From an uncultured Collinsella sp. (GTDB taxonomy: Bacteria; Actinomycetota; Coriobacteriia; Coriobacteriales; Coriobacteriaceae): 6,306 nucleotides of DNA. Positions 1 to 5,167 of the stretch are shown here, one piece after another. Each line of letters begins with the position of its first letter. Positions within the stretch are counted from its first letter, which is position 1. The stretch spans positions 1 to 6,306 of the forward strand of contig CAMQJB010000071.1 of the NCBI GenBank assembly GCA_947002045.1, read 5' to 3'. Position numbers and translations under genes: made by a program. The notes under the pieces are model-generated. The model did no database searches. It was not told the DNA's origin and worked only from the letters and a program-made list of their open reading frames with translations.

Positions 1-23
1 AAATTGTTTTAGGGTTAGATTTC

Positions 24-29
24 TATAAT
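24..29 (+). promoter_or_regulatory. Consensus -10 box upstream of the SipW-type secreted protein
   Basis: A perfect TATAAT hexamer lies in an AT-rich block (1-60) that contrasts with the GC-rich surroundings. It is about 90 bases before the ATG at 119, which would give a 5' leader of roughly 80 bases containing a T-rich stretch and a GC hairpin. No convincing -35 box is visible at the usual distance; with a 17-base spacer it would fall on the first six bases of the window (aaattg), a poor match. Promoter assignment is inference from the hexamer and its position. Confidence 0.45.
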
Positions 30-70
30 GTATGTGATTGGTGTTTGTTTTTGTATTTACTTCTAGGGCT

Positions 71-89
71 GGGCCGAACCCGGCGGCCC
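71..89 (+). promoter_or_regulatory. GC-rich hairpin in the 5' leader
   Basis: GGGCCG (71-76) pairs perfectly with CGGCCC (84-89) around a 7-base loop, and an alternative shorter pairing GCCG/CGGC (73-76/81-84) is also possible. It sits between the -10 box and the ATAGG Shine-Dalgarno-like sequence (106-110) of the gene at 119. It has no T-tract, so it is not a classic terminator of an upstream gene. It could stabilise the leader or be an attenuator; the function is unknown. Confidence 0.4.
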
Positions 90-118
90 CCGGCATTCTT
101 ACTAGATAGGTCTATCGA

Positions 119-1066
119 ATGAGCCAGAGCGTAAAACAGCTTAAAAAACAGCTCATGGGTGCTGCCTGTGCGGTGCTTATGTCCGCTGTTGCTCTCTCGT
201 CTGCTACCTATGCTTGGTATGTCGCAAATAACACGGTGAAGGCTACATCTTCAACCATTAGCGCAACGACTAATGGTTTCATCCTTCAGATCGATGAGCT
301 CAGGAAGGGTGCCCAGCACGGTGGCGAACAGACGTCGCTCGCGGCTGCAATACAGGGCGGAAAGATAACGCCGTCTTCTACGGATGATCTTAAGAACTGG
401 TTTGTCTGCCAAGGCTGGGGATCAGACGGTAGAGTAACCTCTTATTCGCAGATTAAGTTTAAGCAGGACGGCAAATCTGGCGAATACGAGGCTGGTGGCG
501 AGACTCACTACGCCTATCTCAAGAGTGAGTTTATTGTCTACACCATTACGGAGTCCGGTATAGCCGACGTGTATCTTGAAGGATCTGACGGAGAGCCTGT
601 AGTTGTTACCGCTCATGGGGCACCAACGACCGATACGATCCCGAATTCTTTGCGAGTCGGTATTACCACGCAGGCGATTGGTGCGAATGGAAACCTGACT
701 GGTGATGAAACTCTAAAGGTCGTATACGCTCCCGCTGCAGTTTCTCCCACCGATAAGGGTAACGATAAAAATGCCATCGCTGGATGGTCTTGCGTAAAGG
801 ACGCGGTCAACGGACCCCAAACGCCTTCCTACCAGCATATTGAAAAAGGCAACTGCGCCGGTTGGCTTGCGAACAAGGTCGGAGATGATTATCAGGTTGA
901 CGCGGGTACGCATAAGATCGCAAGCCGTGTTGGCTATGATGGCATAGCGGTCCGAATTTATATTTGGATGGAAGGAACCGATGCTGACTGCGTTAACAAC
1001 GCGGCAGCCGAGGACCTTGCGACATACGATGTGACCGTCAAACTCGCTGGTGTCGCAGCGTCGTAG
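119..1066 (+). CDS. Secreted protein with SipW-type signal peptide (TasA/camelysin-like)
   Basis: This is a 315-residue exported protein. The N-terminus has a basic n-region (K6, K9, K10), a hydrophobic core (about residues 12-29) and the motif ATYAWY (29-34). This resembles the SipW-dependent signal peptides of TasA- and camelysin-type surface proteins, where a dedicated signal peptidase cuts near the A-T-Y-A-W segment. The mature part is rich in Thr, Gly, Ala and Asp, as in extracellular beta-sandwich proteins. It ends with a segment YIWMEGTDADC (281-291) that I recognise as recurrent in Gram-positive SipW-type cargo. Four cysteines remain in the mature part (97, 225, 246, 291), enough for two disulfides. 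No LPxTG motif or C-terminal membrane anchor is present. The ATG at 119 has a modest ATAGG (106-110) eight bases upstream. The gene is flanked by its own -10 box and a strong terminator, so it is probably monocistronic. The SipW peptidase is not in the window. Codons are more AT-tolerant than in the neighbouring genes. A structural or matrix role is inferred from the family, not shown. Confidence 0.8.
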   Translation: MSQSVKQLKKQLMGAACAVLMSAVALSSATYAWYVANNTVKATSSTISATTNGFILQIDELRKGAQHGGEQTSLAAAIQGGKITPSSTDDLKNWFVCQGWGSDGRVTSYSQIKFKQDGKSGEYEAGGETHYAYLKSEFIVYTITESGIADVYLEGSDGEPVVVTAHGAPTTDTIPNSLRVGITTQAIGANGNLTGDETLKVVYAPAAVSPTDKGNDKNAIAGWSCVKDAVNGPQTPSYQHIEKGNCAGWLANKVGDDYQVDAGTHKIASRVGYDGIAVRIYIWMEGTDADCVNNAAAEDLATYDVTVKLAGVAAS

Positions 1067-1094
1067 TCCGACGTTCGCTAGCATGCGGATGACC

Positions 1095-1127
1095 AAGGGC
1101 CCGCTTCGAAGGAAGTGGGCCCTTTTT
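1095..1127 (+). terminator. Strong rho-independent terminator
   Basis: AAGGGCCCGCTT (1095-1106) pairs with AAGTGGGCCCTT (1113-1124) as a 12-bp stem with a single G-U pair and a 6-base loop (1107-1112). It runs straight into a five-base T-tract (1123-1127). It lies 28 bases after the stop codon of the secreted-protein gene and separates that unit from the HNH gene. No matching A-tract exists on the left, so it acts in the + direction only. Confidence 0.93.
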
Positions 1128-1152
1128 CGTTCGGCGGTATCACTGCATCGGC

Positions 1153-1182
1153 GATAATGTGAAGAACTGTTCTTCCTGGAGG
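1153..1182 (+). promoter_or_regulatory. Putative promoter, palindromic operator and Shine-Dalgarno of the HNH gene
   Basis: Three elements follow one another. A -10-like GATAAT lies at 1153-1158. The perfect dyad GAAGAAC-T-GTTCTTC lies at 1161-1175. A strong Shine-Dalgarno GGAGG lies at 1178-1182, six bases before the ATG at 1189. The dyad would cover the expected transcription start, a classic position for repressor binding. No good -35 box is seen. The half-site GAAC/GTTC recalls the Gram-positive LexA box, but the single-base centre does not fit its four-base spacing. The regulator is therefore unknown. The dyad is directly visible; its operator role is inference. Confidence 0.5.
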
Positions 1183-1188
1183 TTCCTT

Positions 1189-1287
1189 ATGGACGGCATC
1201 GCTTCTAGTGTTCCGCTGATTACTCGGCCGAGTTTCGACCGCGCTTGCAGCTTTGTGCCGTCCGAATATGTCCAGGCTTGGGAATAG
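1189..1287 (+). pseudogene. Native 5' end of the HNH gene, cut off by an in-frame amber codon
   Basis: An ATG at 1189 with an ideal Shine-Dalgarno (GGAGG, 1178-1182) opens a frame of 32 codons (MDGIASSVPL... ending ...VQAWE). It stops at TAG 1285-1287. The frame is the same as that of the long HNH reading frame, which continues directly: TTC at 1288, then TTG at 1291, with no frame change. Without the TAG the protein would be 360 residues. A single C-to-T change of a CAG codon (Gln) would create this TAG, so a nonsense mutation in a formerly intact gene is the simplest reading. Alternatives are a sequencing error, amber read-through, or a short translated leader that reinitiates at TTG 1291. 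Confidence 0.7.
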
Positions 1288-1290
1288 TTC

Positions 1291-2271
1291 TTGCGCGAGG
1301 AGCAGCGTGGCGGCCTGTGGGATAAGCTCCCGCATCGAACGAACGCCGACAGTCCTCAATATCCCTTTCGTCTGACGATTGATTCCGAGCTCTTTCCGGT
1401 GTCACGCGATTCGGGTATCTTTTGGCCTGGTCGCGGGCGAGTTAAACATCCGCGTGAGAAAACCTTCGCGCTCTCCGTGCACAATTCCAAGCGTGGCGCT
1501 TACCCCGATGTCCCGCCGCTCTATCTTGAGGATGGCACGTGGGTGCTCAAGTACTCGTCGCAAAGTGCTTCAGTCGAAAACTGGCGCGACCAGGACTACA
1601 ACCAAAAGATGATCAACTGCATGGAATGCGGCGTGCCGGTCGGCGTGTTCTTTGCAACGAGCGCTGGCTACAAGGTGCTGGGTCTCGCATTCGTCGAGCG
1701 CTATGAACCCGAGAATAGCTGGTTTGTGTTGCATGGCCCCGTCCATAAAGGTGGGCCCGACGCGCGCTTCTTCCCCGATATGAGCTACATGAAGGGCGCT
1801 CCGGTCGCGGCGGAGTTTTCCGGCGCTCCGGCGAGCGACGATGAAAAGGTCCGCTACGCGCTGCGTCGCGAGCGAATCGGCCAGCAGCGCTTTCGCACTG
1901 AGCTCTTTGAGGCCTACACTGGTCGATGCGCCGTCTCGGGCTGCAACGTCGACGAGGCGCTCGAAGCCGCGCATATCGAGAATTACTCGGGTCCCAAATC
2001 GCAGGTTGTCAGCAACGGTATTCTGCTGCGTCGCGACCTGCACTCGCTGTTCGACGCCCATCTGATTTCGTTTGAGTTAGTGCGCGGCGATTATCAACTT
2101 TGCGGGTCGTATCTTCTGCAGCATACGGACTATGCCGCGTTTGCAGGGTCGGTATTGTGCGAGCCGGATGAGCGTCGCCTGCGTCCCAACGCCCGCTTCC
2201 TTGAGGCTCATCGCGCCGAGTTCGATTTCTCGGAAGCGCGACGTCGGGCGGAAGCCGTTGCTCCGTATTAG
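1291..2271 (+). CDS. HNH endonuclease, predicted modification-dependent restriction enzyme (5' end interrupted)
   Basis: This is the main open part (326 residues) of a predicted restriction endonuclease. The C-terminal domain is an HNH_2-type nuclease: GRCAVSGC (211-218), AAHI with H228, SNGILL with N242, and DLHSLFD with H251 (numbered from TTG 1291; add 34 for the uninterrupted protein). These supply the His-Asn-His metal and catalytic residues, and all are present. The N-terminal half (about 50-150) has DGTWVLKY (81-88), PVGVFF (116-121) and a following beta-rich stretch. It resembles the SRA/YDG-like base-reading domains that precede HNH_2 in predicted restriction enzymes (COG3440-type); this assignment is less certain. 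Such enzymes typically cut DNA carrying modified bases. The TTG start is taken only because the better ATG at 1189 is separated from it by an in-frame TAG (1285-1287). A weak GGGA (1280-1283) lies seven bases upstream and could support reinitiation. Because the downstream frame is long and undamaged, the stop is either recent, suppressed or tolerated. Confidence 0.75.
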   Translation: MREEQRGGLWDKLPHRTNADSPQYPFRLTIDSELFPVSRDSGIFWPGRGRVKHPREKTFALSVHNSKRGAYPDVPPLYLEDGTWVLKYSSQSASVENWRDQDYNQKMINCMECGVPVGVFFATSAGYKVLGLAFVERYEPENSWFVLHGPVHKGGPDARFFPDMSYMKGAPVAAEFSGAPASDDEKVRYALRRERIGQQRFRTELFEAYTGRCAVSGCNVDEALEAAHIENYSGPKSQVVSNGILLRRDLHSLFDAHLISFELVRGDYQLCGSYLLQHTDYAAFAGSVLCEPDERRLRPNARFLEAHRAEFDFSEARRRAEAVAPY

Positions 2272-2311
2272 TCAGATGCGGCCCGTCGCAACCCAATCAT
2301 GTCGATTGATC

Positions 2312-2347
2312 GGATCGCGCCGCGCCGCATCGAGTGCTGCGCGATCC
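2312..2347. repeat. 9-bp perfect inverted repeat between the HNH and zinc-ribbon genes
   Basis: GGATCGCGC (2312-2320) and GCGCGATCC (2339-2347) are perfect reverse complements around an 18-base loop. The element lies 41 bases past the HNH stop and 42 bases before the next ATG. There is no T-tract after it, so it is at best a weak terminator. It could also be an operator for the small zinc-ribbon gene. Confidence 0.4.
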
Positions 2348-2389
2348 TGCCATCCTCTCCTCAACAGTTAAAACGGGAAAGGGGAGACC

Positions 2390-2671
2390 ATGGGATGGCG
2401 AAGCGATATCGCACGAGGCGTGTACGGAAATCTGCCGCGAGCGCTAATGGACCGGAGACTGTTCCCGCTCGTTGAGGCCACCTGCAGCCAAATCTGTGTG
2501 CCGTGCCCAAGCTGCGGTGCAGACCTCCCATGCCTAGACATCAGCTTCATCGACACCCGCGACAAACACGCTATCGACCCGCGGGCTCGAACGGGACTGC
2601 GTCTCCCGGTCTATCCTCAGCAATGCCCAACCTGCGGATGTGCCATTACCTATGACGAGACGGAGCCGTAG
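2390..2671 (+). CDS. Small four-cysteine zinc-ribbon protein, function unknown
   Basis: This is a 93-residue protein. It has two CxxC knuckles, CPSCG (39-43) and CPTCG (79-83), separated by 36 residues, the layout of a zinc ribbon. Extra cysteines at 32, 36, 48 and 84 lie close to the knuckles and could join metal binding. The N-terminal 30 residues are basic and aromatic (WRSD, GVYGNLPRALMDRRLF). There is no signal peptide or membrane segment, so it is probably cytoplasmic. The ATG at 2390 follows a purine-rich GGGAAAGGGGAG (2375-2386) that serves as Shine-Dalgarno. The overlapping ATG at 2395 is in another frame. It is the second + strand gene after the HNH gene, 118 bases apart, and converges with the DUF4143 ATPase with 52 bases between the stop codons. 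I do not recognise the family. Nucleic-acid or protein binding through the ribbon is an inference. Confidence 0.65.
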   Translation: MGWRSDIARGVYGNLPRALMDRRLFPLVEATCSQICVPCPSCGADLPCLDISFIDTRDKHAIDPRARTGLRLPVYPQQCPTCGCAITYDETEP

Positions 2672-2672
2672 C

Positions 2673-2685
2673 TTCGAAGATCGAA
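2673..2685. repeat. TTCGA-AGA-TCGAA dyad between convergent genes
   Basis: A 5-bp inverted repeat with a 3-base centre lies right after the zinc-ribbon stop codon and beyond the 3' end of the ATPase gene. It has the same TCGA-N3-TCGA skeleton as the 13-bp units of the array at 4052-4156 but differs in the outer base pair and centre. No T-tract follows on either strand, so it is not a convincing terminator for either gene. The relationship to the array may be chance. Confidence 0.3.
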
Positions 2686-2723
2686 TTACCCATTAAACAA
2701 ACCCAGTGCCCCGAATCACCGCC

Positions 2724-4022
2724 CTACGCCCGCAACGCTCCAATGGGGAACACGTAGACGTCGTGCTCGGCGTCGTAGCGGCAGAAGGGCGAGGTCGCGG
2801 TGATGACGGCGCAGAACTCCGGCTGGGGGTTGCGCGCGGCAGGGTTCAGAGCGACCTTGCGGCGCAGGCGCTCGATGTTGCGGATTCCGTCGCTAACCTT
2901 GGATTCGCCGAGCTTGATTTCTATCGCTGCCCAGCGGCCATCGTTCAACTCGATAATGGCATCAACTTCAAGCCCGTCGGAGTCGCCATAGTAGTGGAGC
3001 GAGCCCGGATGCGAGCCGGGCAGGCACGAGGTGTAGACGCTCAGATCGTGAATGCACAGAGACTCAAAGAGCAGGCCAAAAGTCTGACCGTCCGCAAGCA
3101 GCCTTTTGGGATTCATTCCAAGCGCGGCTGCGGGAATGGAGGGGTCGGCGAAATAGCGCTTTGGCTTGGTGCGCAGGCGGGACTTTGCGCGGACGGGTGC
3201 ATCCCAACCGGGCAGATTTACAATCGCATACATGCTCTCCAGCATGTCGAGGTAAAACGCCACGGTCGAAGTTGCCGGCTGGGCGTCACTGTCGCCCAAC
3301 GAGGCGTCTGCCGCGATGGTGTTGAGCGTGGCAGAGGTCGCAACGTTGCGCGCGAGCGAGGACACAATGTGCCGTGCCGTAGACCCCACGCCTCCTTTTT
3401 GCGGAACGCTGACTTCGTACATGGCATCGAGATACTGGTTGACGACCTCTGCGGCCATCTGAGGGCTCGCCCCGACAAGCGCCGGCCATCCTCCGCAGCA
3501 AATTGCGTCGGCCAGCATGGGGAGCGAGCCTGTATAGGCCGAAGGTTCGAATGATCCTTCGAATAGGTTTTGCAGCGAAACGGATCCCGTTGAAAGCCCT
3601 CGTTCCCAAAGCGTCATGGTGCTCATGTCGAGACGGGCTATGCGACCGGCGCCGCTGTGAGTGACAGAGTCTTTTGCCGGCGTTGACGACCCGGTGAGGA
3701 TAAAGAGGCCCTTCTCGCCGCCGGATGCATCTACGGCGCGGCGTGTGGCGTCCCATGTTGCGGGGGCCTCCTGCCACTCATCGATGACGTGCGGCTTATT
3801 GCCCTGAAGAGCGAGCGAAGGATCGGCTTCGACCAGCGACTTTACGTTTGGGTCGTCAAGATGAACGACGCTCTCACCGAATGCGAGCGCGGTCCATGAT
3901 TTGCCGCACCACTTTGTGCCCCGAATCTCGACCGCTCCAAAAATCTGGAGCAGGGTTTGCAGTCGTTCGTCCAAAAGGCGAGGACGGTAGGATTTGGGCT
4001 GTTCCGAACCATAAGAAATCAT
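2724..4022 (-). CDS. AAA-family ATPase with DUF4143 (PD-(D/E)xK-like) C-terminus
   Basis: This is a 432-residue cytoplasmic ATP-binding protein of the AAA_14/DUF4143 type. The N-terminal ATPase part has a Walker A motif GTKWCGKS (35-42), a Walker B motif VIDEW (79-83), a sensor-1-like LTGSS (109-113) and a conserved SGAGRIARL segment (123-131). The DUF4143 part shows E320 (LLFES), D354 (LEVDAIIE) and E368/K370 (AAIEIKLG), the D...ExK arrangement of PD-(D/E)xK nuclease-like folds. Length and order are normal for the family, and no key motif is missing. Family members are common, often mobile and mostly uncharacterised; nuclease activity has not been shown here. I chose ATG 4022 rather than GTG 4073. 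The ATG has GAGGT about 10 bases upstream, and the extra 17 residues of the longer form are partly encoded by the tandem dyads (MKIIENRV from the repeat itself). The 141-base gap to the DUF5710 gene upstream is filled by that dyad array, so the ATPase probably has its own repeat-controlled promoter. Confidence 0.85.
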   Translation of the reverse strand: MISYGSEQPKSYRPRLLDERLQTLLQIFGAVEIRGTKWCGKSWTALAFGESVVHLDDPNVKSLVEADPSLALQGNKPHVIDEWQEAPATWDATRRAVDASGGEKGLFILTGSSTPAKDSVTHSGAGRIARLDMSTMTLWERGLSTGSVSLQNLFEGSFEPSAYTGSLPMLADAICCGGWPALVGASPQMAAEVVNQYLDAMYEVSVPQKGGVGSTARHIVSSLARNVATSATLNTIAADASLGDSDAQPATSTVAFYLDMLESMYAIVNLPGWDAPVRAKSRLRTKPKRYFADPSIPAAALGMNPKRLLADGQTFGLLFESLCIHDLSVYTSCLPGSHPGSLHYYGDSDGLEVDAIIELNDGRWAAIEIKLGESKVSDGIRNIERLRRKVALNPAARNPQPEFCAVITATSPFCRYDAEHDVYVFPIGALRA

Positions 4023-4051
4023 GATTTGATAAACCTCACTACCTGCGCATA

Positions 4052-4156
4052 CTCGATTTTCGATGATTTTCACACTCGATTTTCGAGGATAATCATACTC
4101 GATTTTCGAGGATTTCTACACTCGATTTTCGAGGAAATCCGGACTAGATTTTCGAG
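4052..4156. repeat. Array of five 13-bp palindromes at exact 23-bp spacing
   Basis: The core CTCGA-TTT-TCGAG is a 5-bp dyad with a 3-base centre. It occurs at 4052-4064 (last base T), 4075-4087, 4098-4110, 4121-4133 and 4144-4156 (third base A). The three central copies are identical. Every start is exactly 23 bases after the previous one. The 10-base spacers are only loosely similar: four of the five 10-mers after a core begin with GA, and all are A/T-rich except the last two. Conserved cores with drifting spacers at fixed phase point to selected protein-binding sites, not a simple tandem duplication. The array fills the gap between the stop of the DUF5710 gene (4164) and the start of the ATPase gene (4022), so it is best read as an operator or iteron-like control region for the ATPase. 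Confidence 0.88.
4092..4120 (-). promoter_or_regulatory. Possible ATPase promoter embedded in the dyad array
   Basis: On the minus strand TGTAGA (4120-4115) and TATGAT (4097-4092) are separated by exactly 17 bases. The -10 element matches the consensus at 5 of 6 positions and the -35 element at only 3 of 6. Both hexamers fall in the spacers on either side of the third palindrome (4098-4110), so a protein bound there would cover the promoter. This is a weak prediction, offered because the geometry fits repression. Confidence 0.3.
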
Positions 4157-4163
4157 TTTTGCC

Positions 4164-4862
4164 CTACAGGTAAATTCCCTCGAACAGGCTCTTGTGGAAC
4201 TTAGTGTGGTGGTCGCGTGCCCAGGTGAAGAGCGCTTGGTCAAAGTTGCTCTGACTGGCGGGGATGCCATAGACGCCGGCGACTTCCACGCGCACGAACT
4301 CCAGCGCGGGCAGTTTGTTGATGGCCGTGAGCGCAAACGGCGACATGGGCTCCTCGAACAGGTAATGGCTGCCTTGCAGTGCGCCGCAGCCGGTGCAGGT
4401 GCTGGCGAGCGATACGGCCTTGGTGGTGCGCGACGTTACGGGCTTGTAGCCGCAGCGCTCACGCAGGTAGTCGCGGATTTCGGCCGGCACGCAGCCAAGC
4501 GCGGGGACGATGGCCACGGCGTTGGCGCGGGTGGTGTCGATCGCGATGTGGCCCGCGTCGTCCATGGTGGGCGCAGCACTGGGCGCAGCCTTGCTGCCCG
4601 AGTCCTCGGCCGCCCAATACGGAATGCCAAAGGCCACGACCGTCGTCTGCTCGTGGCACTTCCAACATTCGCGCTTGCCAAGCACCAGGTAGATGTAGGG
4701 CGCGCTGGGGTCGGAGCGATCCACGCCGGGTAGCCACGCGGCAAAGGGCTCGGGGTTGACGCCATCGGGCACGTACCAGATCTTCTTGGCCCGGTCCCAC
4801 TTGGCGCCCAGGGCCTTGGCCTTGTCTTTGTGCGAAAAGGGAACATCGAGCTCGGTGCGCAT
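4164..4862 (-). CDS. DUF5710-domain protein with paired CxxC zinc-binding motifs
   Basis: This is a 232-residue cytoplasmic protein. Residues 1-45 match the DUF5710 pattern: LDVPF-x-KDKAKALGAKWD-x-KIWYVP, then PFAAWLP. This small domain is found in proteins linked to DNA processing, such as primase-, topoisomerase- and plasmid-associated proteins. Next come CWKC (66-69) and CTGCG (156-160), two CxxC pairs that could together hold one zinc ion. The segment between them (about 84-130) includes an Ala/Ser/Pro-rich linker and a YLRERCGYKP helix-like stretch. The C-terminus (about 170-232) has no motif I recognise. ATG 4862 is chosen because AAAGGAG lies five bases upstream and the DUF5710 domain begins at once. 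The frame stays open to 5087, but those 75 extra residues look like untranslated sequence. The gene is divergent from the Vsr-like gene at 5180, and its stop abuts the dyad array. A nucleic-acid-related role is inferred; no enzyme activity can be assigned. Confidence 0.72.
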   Translation of the reverse strand: MRTELDVPFSHKDKAKALGAKWDRAKKIWYVPDGVNPEPFAAWLPGVDRSDPSAPYIYLVLGKRECWKCHEQTTVVAFGIPYWAAEDSGSKAAPSAAPTMDDAGHIAIDTTRANAVAIVPALGCVPAEIRDYLRERCGYKPVTSRTTKAVSLASTCTGCGALQGSHYLFEEPMSPFALTAINKLPALEFVRVEVAGVYGIPASQSNFDQALFTWARDHHTKFHKSLFEGIYL

Positions 4863-5013
4863 GGCGGCTCCTTTGTGCGGCTTGCGGTGCATGTGCTCCA
4901 AGGATACCCCAGCGGCGGGCGTGTGGTCGCTAAACGAGCACTTCGACCGCCCGAGAAGTCGCGGAGCATTTTGGCGAGGGCGCACCGACAAGCAAATGGG
5001 CAAGCAAATGGTC

Positions 5014-5051
5014 AGCTTTTGGTCAGTTGAGTGGCAACCTTGCCAAAAGCT
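5014..5051. repeat. Nested inverted repeat in the divergent promoter region
   Basis: AGCTTTTGG (5014-5022) and CCAAAAGCT (5043-5051) are perfect reverse complements. Inside them GTTG (5026-5029) pairs with CAAC (5035-5038). Together they could form a 13-bp two-part hairpin with an internal loop. No T-tract follows on either strand, and the element is not directly behind a gene, so an operator or structured RNA leader is more likely than a terminator. Confidence 0.45.
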
Positions 5052-5100
5052 TGACGGATTTGCATTTAGACGTCGACGAATGAGCACTTTGAACGCGCCG

Positions 5101-5127
5101 CGGCAAAAAACCGCTGGTCGTTTGCCG
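5101..5127. repeat. 7-bp inverted repeat upstream of the Vsr-like gene
   Basis: CGGCAAA (5101-5107) and TTTGCCG (5121-5127) are perfect reverse complements with a 13-base centre. Their midpoints are 20 bases apart, about two helical turns, as for a dimeric regulator. The repeat lies 52 bases before the start codon at 5180 and just upstream of the predicted promoter. An operator role is inference. Confidence 0.35.
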
Positions 5128-5167
5128 AAAACTCGCCGGGGTCGCGAGCCGCCGCCGACGTGCGTGC

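Noticed and set aside
713..1096. Open minus-strand frame of 127 codons
   Set aside because: It is antisense to the secreted-protein gene and runs into the terminator stem; no motif or ribosome site supports it.
1161..1175. LexA/SOS box
   Set aside because: The GAAC and GTTC half-sites are separated by one base, not the four bases of the Gram-positive SOS box.
2706..3554. Long open frame on the + strand (282 codons)
   Set aside because: It is antisense to the DUF4143 ATPase, which has clear Walker and ExK motifs; the + frame shows no domain and has no Shine-Dalgarno.
4052..4156. CRISPR array
   Set aside because: Repeats are 13 bp and the intervals only 10 bp, far too short, and no cas gene is present.
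3957..4733. Open + strand frame crossing the dyad array
   Set aside because: Its N-terminal part is a repetitive translation of the palindromes and the rest is antisense to the DUF5710 gene.
4436..4969. 177-codon minus-strand frame overlapping the DUF5710 gene
   Set aside because: It is rich in Arg, Pro, Ser and Thr as expected of a shifted frame of GC-rich coding DNA, and it lacks domain signals.
4863..5087. 75-residue N-terminal extension of the DUF5710 protein
   Set aside because: The ATG at 4862 has an excellent AAAGGAG and the domain starts there; the extension has no recognisable sequence and covers the divergent promoter region with its repeats.
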